Of a stretch of DNA of 55,836 nt, positions 1-7,643 are shown one piece after another. A program made the translations under genes and the position numbers. The DNA lies in NCBI GenBank assembly GCA_009786985.1, contig WRGW01000110.1, positions 1 to 55,836 of the forward strand, given 5' to 3'. The notes under the pieces are model-generated. The model worked only from the letters and a program-made list of their open reading frames with translations, had not been told where the DNA came from and ran no database searches. The stretch is from Oscillospiraceae bacterium. GTDB lineage: Bacteria > Bacillota > Clostridia > Oscillospirales > Ruminococcaceae. Each line of letters starts with the position of its first letter. The stretch's first letter is position 1.

Positions 1-77
1 AACAAAACTTTTGGAGTTGGGGATAATGCAACAACAAAAACAGCGACCCAAAATAAAGATAGAACTCGTTTAATCAT
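1..77 (-). CDS. Secreted or lipoprotein-like protein, N-terminal fragment cut by the window edge
   Basis: An ATG at 75-77 (minus strand) is preceded by a GGAGG ribosome-binding site that overlaps the 3' end of the upstream M23 peptidase gene. The 25 visible codons read MIKRVLSLFWVAVFVVALSP and continue off the window. A short basic start followed by a hydrophobic stretch is typical of a signal peptide or membrane anchor. The start lies only 3 nt after the stop of the M23 peptidase gene, so the two are probably co-transcribed and translationally coupled. Nothing can be said about function. Confidence 0.7.
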   Translation of the reverse strand, partial: MIKRVLSLFWVAVFVVALSPTPKVL

Positions 78-80
78 GAC

Positions 81-2657
81 TTAATTCCTCCAAAAAGGTG
101 AATTGTTTAATCGGCAACCGCAAAAATGGTCATCTCTCAAATTAAGGTGATTGAAAAATTGCAATGGGTCAGTGCGTTCACCGTTTCTTACCACTTCCAA
201 ATGTAAGTGGTATCCAAAACTTCTCCCAGTATTACCCACATGGCCGATTCTTTGACCTTGTTCTACACGTTGTCCAATATGAATGTTAAATTCAAATGGC
301 GAATTTTTTATCATGTGTGCGTAAAGTGTGTGGTAACCATTGTCATGCTCAATTCTAACAAACTGACCCCAGCCGTTACCATGATGGTCTACCTCTACTA
401 CTCTTCCGCCACGAACTGCAAGGATAGGCTCGTTACCAATTCTTCGGTCGCTGTTTCTGATATAACGTCCAGCTATATCAATACCGTTATGTGTACGTCG
501 TGGGCAGTTGAAAATACAGGACACAGTATAAAACCCTGCAACAGGCCATAACCAACCTTCATCAGAAACATAATCCCCAGTAATCGCATTCGGCAAGTCA
601 ACCAAATATCTCAAAATTTGCAAAGCATCGTTGATGGTTGGATTTCCTTCGCTAACAATCAAAGAGGCATGACGTGCATTTTCGCAAACTCCGATATGCG
701 AACTAAGTTCCACTAAATATCGCAAAACAGCGAGTGCATCGCCAATATCAATGCCACCATTGCCATTAACGTCACCAAGTCCACGCCTCGAACAATAATC
801 ACCGCAAATCGGAACATCAAAAACGCTAAACGGCATAGTAACGCTTCTAAATCTTGCCTCTACTCCAGAGCCATGAAAAGCCTCAAAACCAATGCTCGCA
901 TGAGATGGAACGTTGATTGAAGTAAGATTAGTTGTATTAGCAAACGCCGCTAATCCAATATTGAGCGGTTGTATTGTACCAGAAATCGGCGGTGCAAACG
1001 TTACAGTTTCAAGCCTCGAATTTTCAAACGTTGCATTACCAATTGAAACCACGCTGTTAGGTATGGTGAGTGTTCTAAGATGAGTTCCTGCAAAAGCAAA
1101 GTCACGTATATGAGTCACCGTGTTAGGCAAAACAACAGAAGTAATGCGAGTTCTTTCAAACGCTCCAACACCGATTGCAGTAACAGGGTATCCCGCAATT
1201 GTATTCGGGATTATTAAATTTTGTGGAGGTGTTCCAGTAAAACCAGTGATTTCGGCACCGTTATTTATGATTTCGTGTGTCAAACTAAATGGAACTTCAA
1301 CTGGTGGTATGAAATCTTCTCTCGAAAGACAAGACTTACATTCATCGCAATCAACTATAGACACAAAACGATGCCACGTGTTATCTCCAAACTCTCTATC
1401 AAACCAAGAACCGCCTAAAACATTACCATCTCTATCAAGAAATGCGACTGATTGTACAACCGAGGCATGGTTATCATTTGGGCGAATTCGTACATCAAAC
1501 CTTTCAGGATGAGCTGTATCTACAAACGGACGAAGTGGCACAATGTCACTTGCTACTTGAGGATTTCCAGCAAATCGATTCATGTACACAAGTGTGTTAT
1601 ATCGAGTTCTACCGCCGTTATTTGGCGTATTTCCGTGCGACATAATCGCCCAAATACGGTCTGGATTGTACGCACTTGAACCGTGAAATCTCGGCGATGA
1701 AACTCCGTTGACTTCAATAGTCACTTGGCGATTTTCTGTGTTATTACCCCACGTTTCTACCTTAATTCCATAAATGTCATTGGCACGAATATCAGTTCCG
1801 CCAATCAGTTTTAACACATTAAAGTTCAGACTTGCACGCGAACCATCAAGAGCATTTCCGTTGTTAAAGTTGGCGTTGCTGTGTGCAATAGGGGAAGCGA
1901 TTCTCCCACCAAGCCAACAATTATCAGGAATTTCAGATTCAGTACCAACAAACTGTGCAACACTCGCACGGTGATTTATATTAACGTTTGGAGCGTTAAT
2001 AATCACCCTTTGAGCGATAATCACACCGCTTATATTGACATTGTTCGAGTTAATTACAACGTCACCGAAAGGAGCGTAAATCAAAGCATTATTTAGATTT
2101 ACACTGTTATAATTGTTAATTACAACATCGCCACGCTCAGAAAAAACAACGATGTTATTAGTGTTCACAACTTCGCCGTTAAGCACAATGTCACCTGTTG
2201 ACATTATACTCGAATTTAAGCTAATGTTTCCTGTTAGCTCAACAGAATGACTAACTTGAAGTGGGTGATTGCGGTTGATATTGTGGTTAGCAAAACGAAA
2301 GTCACCCCCATGAACTTCTACATTATTGCCAGAAAAGTATGTATAAACGATTCTGCGGTCAATGCGAATTACGTCCTCGCCTACATTTTCAAGTATCCTG
2401 CCGTTTAAGTTCGGGCGATTCGCAGTTTTGGCGAAAGTTCCGTTGGTAGCAATATTTCCGTTAATCGTGAAATAATTTCTTGCATTCACTTGAACCGCAT
2501 CATTCAGAGGACTTGAAGCAAAAATCATGTGCGGGAAGCGTTCTGAATTTGCAAGCGCAGTCATCGTCATTGCCATGATTATACTCGCAAACATAATCAC
2601 GCTCAAAAACATAGCAAGAGTTCTTTTTAGATTTGTTTTAAGTATTTTAACATTCAT
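81..2657 (-). CDS. Secreted M23 peptidase with beta-solenoid, BspA-type leucine-rich repeats and dockerin
   Basis: This is a large exported cell-wall-active protein. Numbering from an ATG at 2669, residues 5-40 form a signal peptide. Residues about 120-245 have repeated short beta segments rich in N, V and I (for example GDVVINSNNVNIS), a bactofilin-like or solenoid fold. Residues about 483-600 are BspA/TpP-type leucine-rich repeats (IPNTV, IPNSV, GAF patterns). Residues about 629-690 carry a dockerin-like pair: a calcium loop (GDVNGNGGIDIGDAL) and a second helix (INDALQILRYL). Residues about 705-850 are an M23 (LytM-type) zinc endopeptidase with HNGID and HLHLE, which contain the metal ligands. 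M23 enzymes cut peptide cross-links in peptidoglycan. I prefer the ATG at 2657 because an AAGGA motif lies 11 nt before it and touches the 2669 ATG. Confidence 0.85.
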   Translation of the reverse strand: MNVKILKTNLKRTLAMFLSVIMFASIIMAMTMTALANSERFPHMIFASSPLNDAVQVNARNYFTINGNIATNGTFAKTANRPNLNGRILENVGEDVIRIDRRIVYTYFSGNNVEVHGGDFRFANHNINRNHPLQVSHSVELTGNISLNSSIMSTGDIVLNGEVVNTNNIVVFSERGDVVINNYNSVNLNNALIYAPFGDVVINSNNVNISGVIIAQRVIINAPNVNINHRASVAQFVGTESEIPDNCWLGGRIASPIAHSNANFNNGNALDGSRASLNFNVLKLIGGTDIRANDIYGIKVETWGNNTENRQVTIEVNGVSSPRFHGSSAYNPDRIWAIMSHGNTPNNGGRTRYNTLVYMNRFAGNPQVASDIVPLRPFVDTAHPERFDVRIRPNDNHASVVQSVAFLDRDGNVLGGSWFDREFGDNTWHRFVSIVDCDECKSCLSREDFIPPVEVPFSLTHEIINNGAEITGFTGTPPQNLIIPNTIAGYPVTAIGVGAFERTRITSVVLPNTVTHIRDFAFAGTHLRTLTIPNSVVSIGNATFENSRLETVTFAPPISGTIQPLNIGLAAFANTTNLTSINVPSHASIGFEAFHGSGVEARFRSVTMPFSVFDVPICGDYCSRRGLGDVNGNGGIDIGDALAVLRYLVELSSHIGVCENARHASLIVSEGNPTINDALQILRYLVDLPNAITGDYVSDEGWLWPVAGFYTVSCIFNCPRRTHNGIDIAGRYIRNSDRRIGNEPILAVRGGRVVEVDHHGNGWGQFVRIEHDNGYHTLYAHMIKNSPFEFNIHIGQRVEQGQRIGHVGNTGRSFGYHLHLEVVRNGERTDPLQFFNHLNLRDDHFCGCRLNNSPFWRN

Positions 2658-2716
2658 AAATATCGCCATCCTTATATTCTTATAATTATTGGTGCTTTGG
2701 GGAGATTATACCTATT

Positions 2717-2745
2717 ATCATAACACGCTTTATTGCAAATGTCAA
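2717..2745 (-). promoter_or_regulatory. Sigma-A promoter for the M23 peptidase gene
   Basis: On the minus strand TTGACA (2745-2740) is followed by a 17-nt spacer and TATGAT (2722-2717). It lies about 60 nt upstream of the start codon and is divergent from the promoter of the two-component genes. Confidence 0.75.
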
Positions 2746-2795
2746 GCGTTTTTTTGTTTTTTTGAAATTTTTAAAATAAATTTTATTTCTAAGCA

Positions 2796-2824
2796 TTGAC
2801 ATTTATAATCAAACGTGATATAAT
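2796..2824 (+). promoter_or_regulatory. Consensus sigma-A promoter with extended -10 for the two-component genes
   Basis: TTGACA at 2796-2801, a 17-nt spacer and TATAAT at 2819-2824, with an extended -10 TG at 2816-2817. This matches the consensus in both hexamers. It lies about 70 nt before the response regulator start. Confidence 0.85.
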
Positions 2825-2896
2825 GAAAATACTATCAATAGGCATATATGTCAAACAATAGCTCAATATGAAGTATGAAGGAGAAATGATAAAAAA

Positions 2897-3292
2897 ATGA
2901 CTGTACTTATCGTTGATGACACGGCTATCGTAAGAATGGCTGTAAGAGAAATTCTGGTTAATAAATGCAACATCGAGGACAACAATTGCTTTGAAGCTGA
3001 TAGCATCTCGAGTGCGGAATCGATGTATCACACGCAGAGACCAAACTTAGTAATTTTGGATATTTCTATGCCTATGGAAGGGCGTTCGGGTACAAACGCT
3101 GAGGCGATTATTTCTTTGATTAAACAATTCCGTGCGTTAAATTCTTCCGTAAAGATTATTATGTGTTCCGCTACGGCTGACCAAACAGTAATTCGTCAAT
3201 GCCTTGACGCTGGTGCGGTTGACTATTTAACAAAACCGCTACAAGCAAAACGTATGGTTCAAGCAATTGATACGGTTCGGGATGGTATATGA
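2897..3292 (+). CDS. CheY-like single-domain response regulator
   Basis: At 131 aa this is a bare receiver domain with no output domain. It shows the acidic pair (VDD) near the N-terminus, the phospho-acceptor Asp55 in LVILDISMP, and the conserved Lys in the YLTKP motif near the C-terminus. An AAGGAG ribosome-binding site lies 13 nt before the ATG. Its stop codon overlaps the start of the hybrid kinase gene (ATGA), so the two are translationally coupled. Because it has no DNA-binding domain, it probably acts by protein contact or as a phosphate relay for the adjacent kinase. Its target cannot be told from sequence. Confidence 0.9.
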   Translation: MTVLIVDDTAIVRMAVREILVNKCNIEDNNCFEADSISSAESMYHTQRPNLVILDISMPMEGRSGTNAEAIISLIKQFRALNSSVKIIMCSATADQTVIRQCLDAGAVDYLTKPLQAKRMVQAIDTVRDGI

Positions 3293-5415
3293 GTGATTCT
3301 AATATTGATATAAACACATCCCTAAATAAGACAACCAGTATACACCGAATCTTGATTGTAGATGATTCGGTGTTGATACTCGGTATGCTTATGGAGATTT
3401 TTAAGGATAGTGCCAAACTCAACATAACTGGTCGTGGTGATGAAGCGTTGGAAATCGCAGAAAACTATCAACCAGACGTGATTTTGCTTGATGTTATTAT
3501 GCCAGATATGGACGGATTTGATGTATTAGCTGAATTAAAAGCATCTGACAAAACCAAAAATATTCCAGTTATTTTTATGACGGCAGAGTCTAACCCGGTT
3601 CTTGAAGAAAAAGGGCTTAATATGGGTGCGGTTGATTTTGTCAACAAAACACTTAGTAAAGCTGTAATCAGGCTACGTGTCATGAACCAGTTGCGAATTG
3701 TACATCAGTTTCGAGATAATGAAAGACTACGCCGCAATCTTGAAAAAGCTACACATACAGCACAAATCGCTAATAAGACAAAATCATCGTTTTTAGCACG
3801 AATGAGCCATGAAATCAGAACTCCAATGAACGCTATTATAGGAATTACTGAAGCTCTCGCACGCCAGACTATTGAAAGCCCAAAATGCCATGAGTGTAAT
3901 GAAGGTTTACAAAAAATCCGCAGTGCGAGTGAACTTTTGCTAGGAATTATCAACGATATACTTGACCTGTCTAAGATTGAAGCTGGCAAACTTGAACTAA
4001 AACCAGTAAAATACGACCTTGCAAGCCTGATTTACGATACGATGACTCTTAACGTTACGCAAATCAATACCGACCACGTCAATTTTAAGGTACGAGTTGG
4101 CGAAAATATTCCTATGTATTGGAACAGCGATTTTCTCAGGCTCAAGCAGATTCTAAACAATGTTTTGTCTAATGCTGCAAAGTATACACAAAAAGGAAAA
4201 ATCGTCTTTTCAGTAGAATTAGCAAAACCAGCGGATGATGAGTTAGACACTGGCTCACACGCCGAACTAATCTTCACTATAAGCGATACTGGTTCTGGAA
4301 TGTCGAGCGAGCAAGTTGATATGTTGTTTGATGAGTATTCTCGTTTTACTGATAATGACGAAAGTGCGTCAATTGAAGGAACCGGTCTTGGTATGAGCAT
4401 TACCTTGAACCTTGTTTCGTTATTCGGCGGAAAAATCGAAGTTCAAAGCGAGTTAGGTGTAGGTTCTACTTTTACATTAAAAATCCCGCAGGAAAAAGCG
4501 GGTGAGCAAGTTTTAAGTTCTGATGCAGTACGTTCACTTGAAGCGTTTGACTCTGATTCGATTCCTAAAGATGCTACTCTTCGACGAAGCGTTGTAGTTT
4601 ATAAATCGTTTCCACACCTGAAAATCCTTGTTGTTGACGATACTAAACTTAATTTATATGTTGTAGAGGGTCTTCTAAAACCATATGATTTACAGCTTAC
4701 CACCGTGGCAAGCGGTTTTGAAGCGATTGATTTAATAATAAATCAAGGCAAAACGTACGACATCATCTTTATGGACCATATGATGCCTAAGATGAGCGGG
4801 ATTCAAGCTGCAAAACATATTCAAGATAGTGGTTATACTGGTGCGATTATAGCACTCACCGCTAATGCACTTGAGGGTGCAGCAGAGATGTTCATAAAAA
4901 ACGGTTTTGATGACTTTTTGAGCAAGCCGATTGATACCCGAAAACTCGATGCTGTACTTAAAAAATACGCACGCAAAAGTGCTAATATTGAGAAAACCAT
5001 AGATACTTCGGCTAATGTCGTGAGTGCAATTTCAAACACTCCTAAAGCAAATCAAGCCGAATCAGCGGACGCTGAACCAGTAGAAATTTATCGCAATACA
5101 AGTGCAAAATTCTTGACCGTTTTTGCTTCTGATGCAAAGGTGTCGCTATCAGCAATTGAGCCGCTTATGAACCTATTGTCAACATCTGATGATGCACTTC
5201 AGCTGTCTAAAGAAGACGAAATTGTGCAAGAATACGCAGTCAAAGTTCATTCAATGCGTGGGGCGTGCGTACTAATCGGAGAAGATGACCTTGCCGCCAA
5301 AGCCAAGGAACTCGAACTCGCAGCACTAAATGGTGAGTTTGCAAAAATCCGTAAAGAAACAACAGCATTCGCTGATGCTTTGAAAAAACTTATTGAGCGT
5401 GCTAATGCTACTTGA
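3289..5415 (+). CDS. Hybrid sensor histidine kinase: REC-HisKA-HATPase-REC-Hpt
   Basis: A 708-aa soluble phosphorelay protein. Order: an N-terminal receiver (about 17-135, Asp68 in ILLDVIMPDMDG); a dimerisation/phospho-acceptor domain with His174 in SHEIRTPMN; an ATP-binding domain with the N box (NVLSNAAKYT) and glycine boxes (DTGSGMS, GTGLGMS); a second receiver (about 443-565, Asp496 in FMDHMMP); and a C-terminal histidine phosphotransfer-like helix region with His654 in VHSMRGAC. No membrane segment or signal peptide is seen, so it is cytoplasmic and probably receives its input through the first receiver. It overlaps the CheY-like gene by 4 nt. A hairpin terminator follows directly. Confidence 0.93.
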   Translation: MSDSNIDINTSLNKTTSIHRILIVDDSVLILGMLMEIFKDSAKLNITGRGDEALEIAENYQPDVILLDVIMPDMDGFDVLAELKASDKTKNIPVIFMTAESNPVLEEKGLNMGAVDFVNKTLSKAVIRLRVMNQLRIVHQFRDNERLRRNLEKATHTAQIANKTKSSFLARMSHEIRTPMNAIIGITEALARQTIESPKCHECNEGLQKIRSASELLLGIINDILDLSKIEAGKLELKPVKYDLASLIYDTMTLNVTQINTDHVNFKVRVGENIPMYWNSDFLRLKQILNNVLSNAAKYTQKGKIVFSVELAKPADDELDTGSHAELIFTISDTGSGMSSEQVDMLFDEYSRFTDNDESASIEGTGLGMSITLNLVSLFGGKIEVQSELGVGSTFTLKIPQEKAGEQVLSSDAVRSLEAFDSDSIPKDATLRRSVVVYKSFPHLKILVVDDTKLNLYVVEGLLKPYDLQLTTVASGFEAIDLIINQGKTYDIIFMDHMMPKMSGIQAAKHIQDSGYTGAIIALTANALEGAAEMFIKNGFDDFLSKPIDTRKLDAVLKKYARKSANIEKTIDTSANVVSAISNTPKANQAESADAEPVEIYRNTSAKFLTVFASDAKVSLSAIEPLMNLLSTSDDALQLSKEDEIVQEYAVKVHSMRGACVLIGEDDLAAKAKELELAALNGEFAKIRKETTAFADALKKLIERANAT

Positions 5416-5423
5416 GTAAAATC

Positions 5424-5461
5424 AAAAAACACTTCACTGACAAAATAGTGAAGTGTTTTTT
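5424..5461. terminator. Bidirectional intrinsic terminator between the hybrid kinase and proC
   Basis: Perfect stem AAACACTTCACT / AGTGAAGTGTTT with an 8-nt loop, flanked by an A tract on the left and a T tract on the right, so it can work in both directions. It lies between two convergent genes. Confidence 0.88.
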
Positions 5462-5478
5462 CGATTATATTCGCTGGA

Positions 5479-6309
5479 TTATTTTTCGCCAAGTTCTGCT
5501 TCAAGTTCTTCTTGAATTTCATACGCACGTTTGGTACAAGCCTTACACCCAGCTTTGACTGCTTTTTCAAAACCATTCTCGCGCATGGCTTTAAGCCCAG
5601 ATTCGGTAGTTCCATTAGGTGAACAAACTTGGCTAATCAAGTCATCAATACTCATAATATTTTCAGAGAGCATTTTAGCTGAACCAGTAAGCGTTTTTGC
5701 GAATAGTTTTAATGCTGGAGCGTATTCTATACCTTGTTTTACTGCATAATCAACAAAATATTTTGCGAACTCAAAGATAAAAGCTGGCGACGAGCCGTTT
5801 AAACAGATGCTCTCGTTAGCTTTGTCGGGGGAGATTTCTTCGCAAATACCGCAGACTTCTAAAATCGAACGTACGAATGCACGTTCTGAATCTGACACGT
5901 TCTCGCAGAACGAAACCGTGCTTGCCCCCTCTTGATAAATCATTGGTGTGTTTGGCATCACGCAAGCTATTTTTTGAGATTCTGACGTTTTTGAGCGAAT
6001 AAACTTTGTTGAAACACCTGCACAAATCGAAATCAAAACACTTTCAGGAGTTAGCGTTGGAGCGATTTTATTTAAAACTTCCCCAACAATTGAAGGTTTG
6101 ACAGCGAGTAGTACGTATTTACATTTCTGAGCGACTTCTGATTCGCCACTAAGACGAGTTTCACCACAAATAGGTGAATTAAACATCTTATCATAGCCGA
6201 AAAGCTGGATATGATTTAACGCCGAACCTCCGTCTTCTATTGCACCTTGTAGCCCAGTTAAAATAGCGTTGCCCATATTTCCGAGTCCTATGAAACCTAA
6301 TGTAATCAA
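5479..6309 (-). CDS. proC: Pyrroline-5-carboxylate reductase
   Basis: This enzyme catalyses the last step of proline synthesis: reduction of 1-pyrroline-5-carboxylate to proline with NAD(P)H in the cytoplasm. The 276-aa protein has the N-terminal Rossmann motif GFIGLGNMG and the family patterns LLAVKP, MPNTP and a C-terminal helical dimerisation region containing SPNGTTESGL, close to the ProC signature. The start is a TTG overlapping the folT stop (TTGA), with GGAAGG 8 nt upstream, so translation should be coupled to folT. Being second in a transcript led by a THF riboswitch is unusual for proC. Confidence 0.93.
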   Translation of the reverse strand: MITLGFIGLGNMGNAILTGLQGAIEDGGSALNHIQLFGYDKMFNSPICGETRLSGESEVAQKCKYVLLAVKPSIVGEVLNKIAPTLTPESVLISICAGVSTKFIRSKTSESQKIACVMPNTPMIYQEGASTVSFCENVSDSERAFVRSILEVCGICEEISPDKANESICLNGSSPAFIFEFAKYFVDYAVKQGIEYAPALKLFAKTLTGSAKMLSENIMSIDDLISQVCSPNGTTESGLKAMRENGFEKAVKAGCKACTKRAYEIQEELEAELGEK

Positions 6310-6950
6310 TTCGTTTGCCTTCCCCCGACAATAATTCTTGAATACGCCGCTTTGATTGGAATCAACATCATAATCATCATCGTGATATCAACAGGGTATC
6401 TGATTAGGTTTGTAACAACACGTGCAGTAATCAACGCACGAACTGTTTCTTCGTTCCCTCCGATGAATCCAACACGGTATAACAGATAAGTGTTAAGCAC
6501 GAGCCTGCTTATAAAGATAATAATAGTCTGTGCCACAATCAGCCTTAGAGTGTCGATTGAAATAGTTTTCTTGGCATCAAATCCGTAAAGAAAAACACCA
6601 TAAATCAGCCCGTTAAACATCAGAATAAAAGTGAACCCTGGTATAAATGACGCACCTGTTCCATCAAGTGCAAAGCCGAGAATATCACATGGGATTGCTG
6701 CGAGCATTGCAACTACTGGACCGTAAAGCATACCAATCGAAGCAAGTGCTAAGAATGAAAAATTTACTCTAAGCGTTGGTCCAAAGTCGATGTTTCCAAT
6801 CGTTCTTAGCAGGAGAAATACGGCGATTAAAATCCCCGTGACAGCGATACAGCGAATGTCGTTTAACTCCAGTGCTGAACGCTTAAACATTCCCGCAAAT
6901 CCTTTGAGTGCTCCTACCACTTTGTTTTCGTTAGATTTTGTTTTTGACAT
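6306..6950 (-). CDS. folT: Folate-specific ECF transporter substrate-binding (S) component
   Basis: A 214-aa membrane protein with about six hydrophobic segments. The run from LRTIGNIDFGPTLRVNFSFL through YGPVVAMLAAIPCDILGF is typical of the FolT-type S component, which captures folate and works with a shared ECF energising module encoded elsewhere. The identification is supported independently by the THF riboswitch upstream. The ATG at 6950 has a GAAAGGAG ribosome-binding site 7 nt before it, inside a long inverted repeat. It overlaps proC by 4 nt. Confidence 0.87.
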   Translation of the reverse strand: MSKTKSNENKVVGALKGFAGMFKRSALELNDIRCIAVTGILIAVFLLLRTIGNIDFGPTLRVNFSFLALASIGMLYGPVVAMLAAIPCDILGFALDGTGASFIPGFTFILMFNGLIYGVFLYGFDAKKTISIDTLRLIVAQTIIIFISRLVLNTYLLYRVGFIGGNEETVRALITARVVTNLIRYPVDITMMIMMLIPIKAAYSRIIVGGRQTN

Positions 6951-6956
6951 AAAAAA

Positions 6957-7015
6957 CTCCTTTCATTATAAATACAGCGTTAAAATTCCTGTTAGAAGCT
7001 GCATAACGAAAGGAG
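6957..7015 (-). promoter_or_regulatory. Ribosome-binding-site sequestering hairpin of folT
   Basis: In the folT leader CTCCTTTCGTTAT (7015-7003) pairs over 13 positions (one G-U) with ATAATGAAAGGAG, which contains the ribosome-binding site. The stem extends through ATGCAGC / GCTGTAT after a small bulge. The total is about 20 pairs, so the site would be hidden when the hairpin forms. It lies between the THF aptamer and the start codon, which fits an expression platform acting on translation. Confidence 0.75.
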
Positions 7016-7063
7016 GAAGCCTTAGAGGCACACGAGTTCAAAACACTTCCAACTAGTTATAAC

Positions 7064-7182
7064 AACAGCGGGATGCGAGCCTTCAATCGCACAATCAGCA
7101 CATATTCATGAACTGATTGTTTTCGTCAATGCAGCAACTCCCCGTCTGCAAAGCACTAAATCGCTGAAAACCCTACTCTGTA
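7064..7182 (-). ncRNA. Tetrahydrofolate (THF) riboswitch aptamer
   Basis: Reading the minus strand, the conserved THF riboswitch blocks occur in order: ACAGAGTAGGG, an AGCGATTTAGTG block (consensus GCGUUAAGUG), GGGGAGTTG, ACGAAA, and finally GCATCCCGCTGT. The outer ACAG/CTGT pairing closes the structure. The ACGAAA to GCG interval is filled by a stem (ACAATCAG / CTGATTGT). It precedes folT, one of the best known targets of this class. The assignment was made by eye from the consensus, not by a covariance search. Confidence 0.83.
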
Positions 7183-7198
7183 TTTGTTTACGCTATCA

Positions 7199-7228
7199 AT
7201 TATACACCAAGTCATAAGCATTTGTCAA
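7199..7228 (-). promoter_or_regulatory. Sigma-A promoter of the THF riboswitch-folT-proC transcript
   Basis: Minus strand TTGACA (7228-7223), 18-nt spacer, TATAAT (7204-7199). It starts about 17-25 nt upstream of the first conserved riboswitch block. Confidence 0.83.
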
Positions 7229-7312
7229 GCGTTTTCGCACATAATAGTGATTTTGCACAAATTTTACACCTAATAACAACAAAATTTTGTGAGAAATGCC
7301 AAAAAAAAAGCC

Positions 7313-7341
7313 TTGCAATATTTGCACATTTGTGATATAAT
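7313..7341 (+). promoter_or_regulatory. Sigma-A promoter of rpsB-tsf
   Basis: TTGCAA (7313-7318), 17-nt spacer, TATAAT (7336-7341) with an extended -10 TG at 7333-7334. The same TTGCAA -35 is used by the rpsJ promoter at 17908. Confidence 0.8.
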
Positions 7342-7611
7342 ATTTAAGTCTGTTATGAATTACAGACAAATACACACGCAGTATAGCCTTTTATAACCGT
7401 TCAGTTTAAAAACGCTTTGGCGTTTTTAAAGGCACGGCATTCGCTGTGCAACCGCCAAAGGCGGTCTAAACTTGTCGCATAGTCGGTTTTAGTGTGCCTA
7501 CAGCACACCGCCAAACATGGTTTGGCGTTTTGAAATGCACAGCATTTCAAAACTGATCGACTATATGTGTTCAAACATACTGCGGAGGTAAAATGAAAGG
7601 AAACAAAGAAA
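7342..7611 (+). promoter_or_regulatory. Long structured rpsB leader
   Basis: This 270-nt leader is built from near-perfect stem-loops. They are GTCTGT/ACAGAC (7348-7367); an 11-bp stem at 7405-7430; GCACGGC/GCTGTGC (7432-7449); ACCGCC/GGCGGT (7451-7465); GTGTGC/GCACAC (7492-7508); CGCCAAAC/GTTTGGCG (7509-7527); and an 11-bp stem at 7528-7552. ATAGTCG (7479-7485) can pair with CGACTAT (7558-7564) around the last three. CGCAGTAT (7377-7384) can pair with ATACTGCG (7577-7584) around nearly everything. The 3' strand of that outer stem touches a GGAGG motif. An autoregulatory S2-binding leader is a reasonable inference; I do not recognise a named family. Confidence 0.65.
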
Positions 7612-7643
7612 ATGGCAGTAGTATCAATGAAACAGCTTCTTGA
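7593..7643 (+). other. Possible 16-codon upstream ORF overlapping the rpsB start
   Basis: The strongest ribosome-binding site in the leader (GCGGAGG, ending at 7588) is correctly spaced for an ATG at 7593, which opens a 16-codon frame ending in TGA at 7641-7643. It overlaps the first codons of rpsB in another frame. The rpsB ATG at 7612 has only the weaker AAAGGAAA. It may be accidental. Confidence 0.3.
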
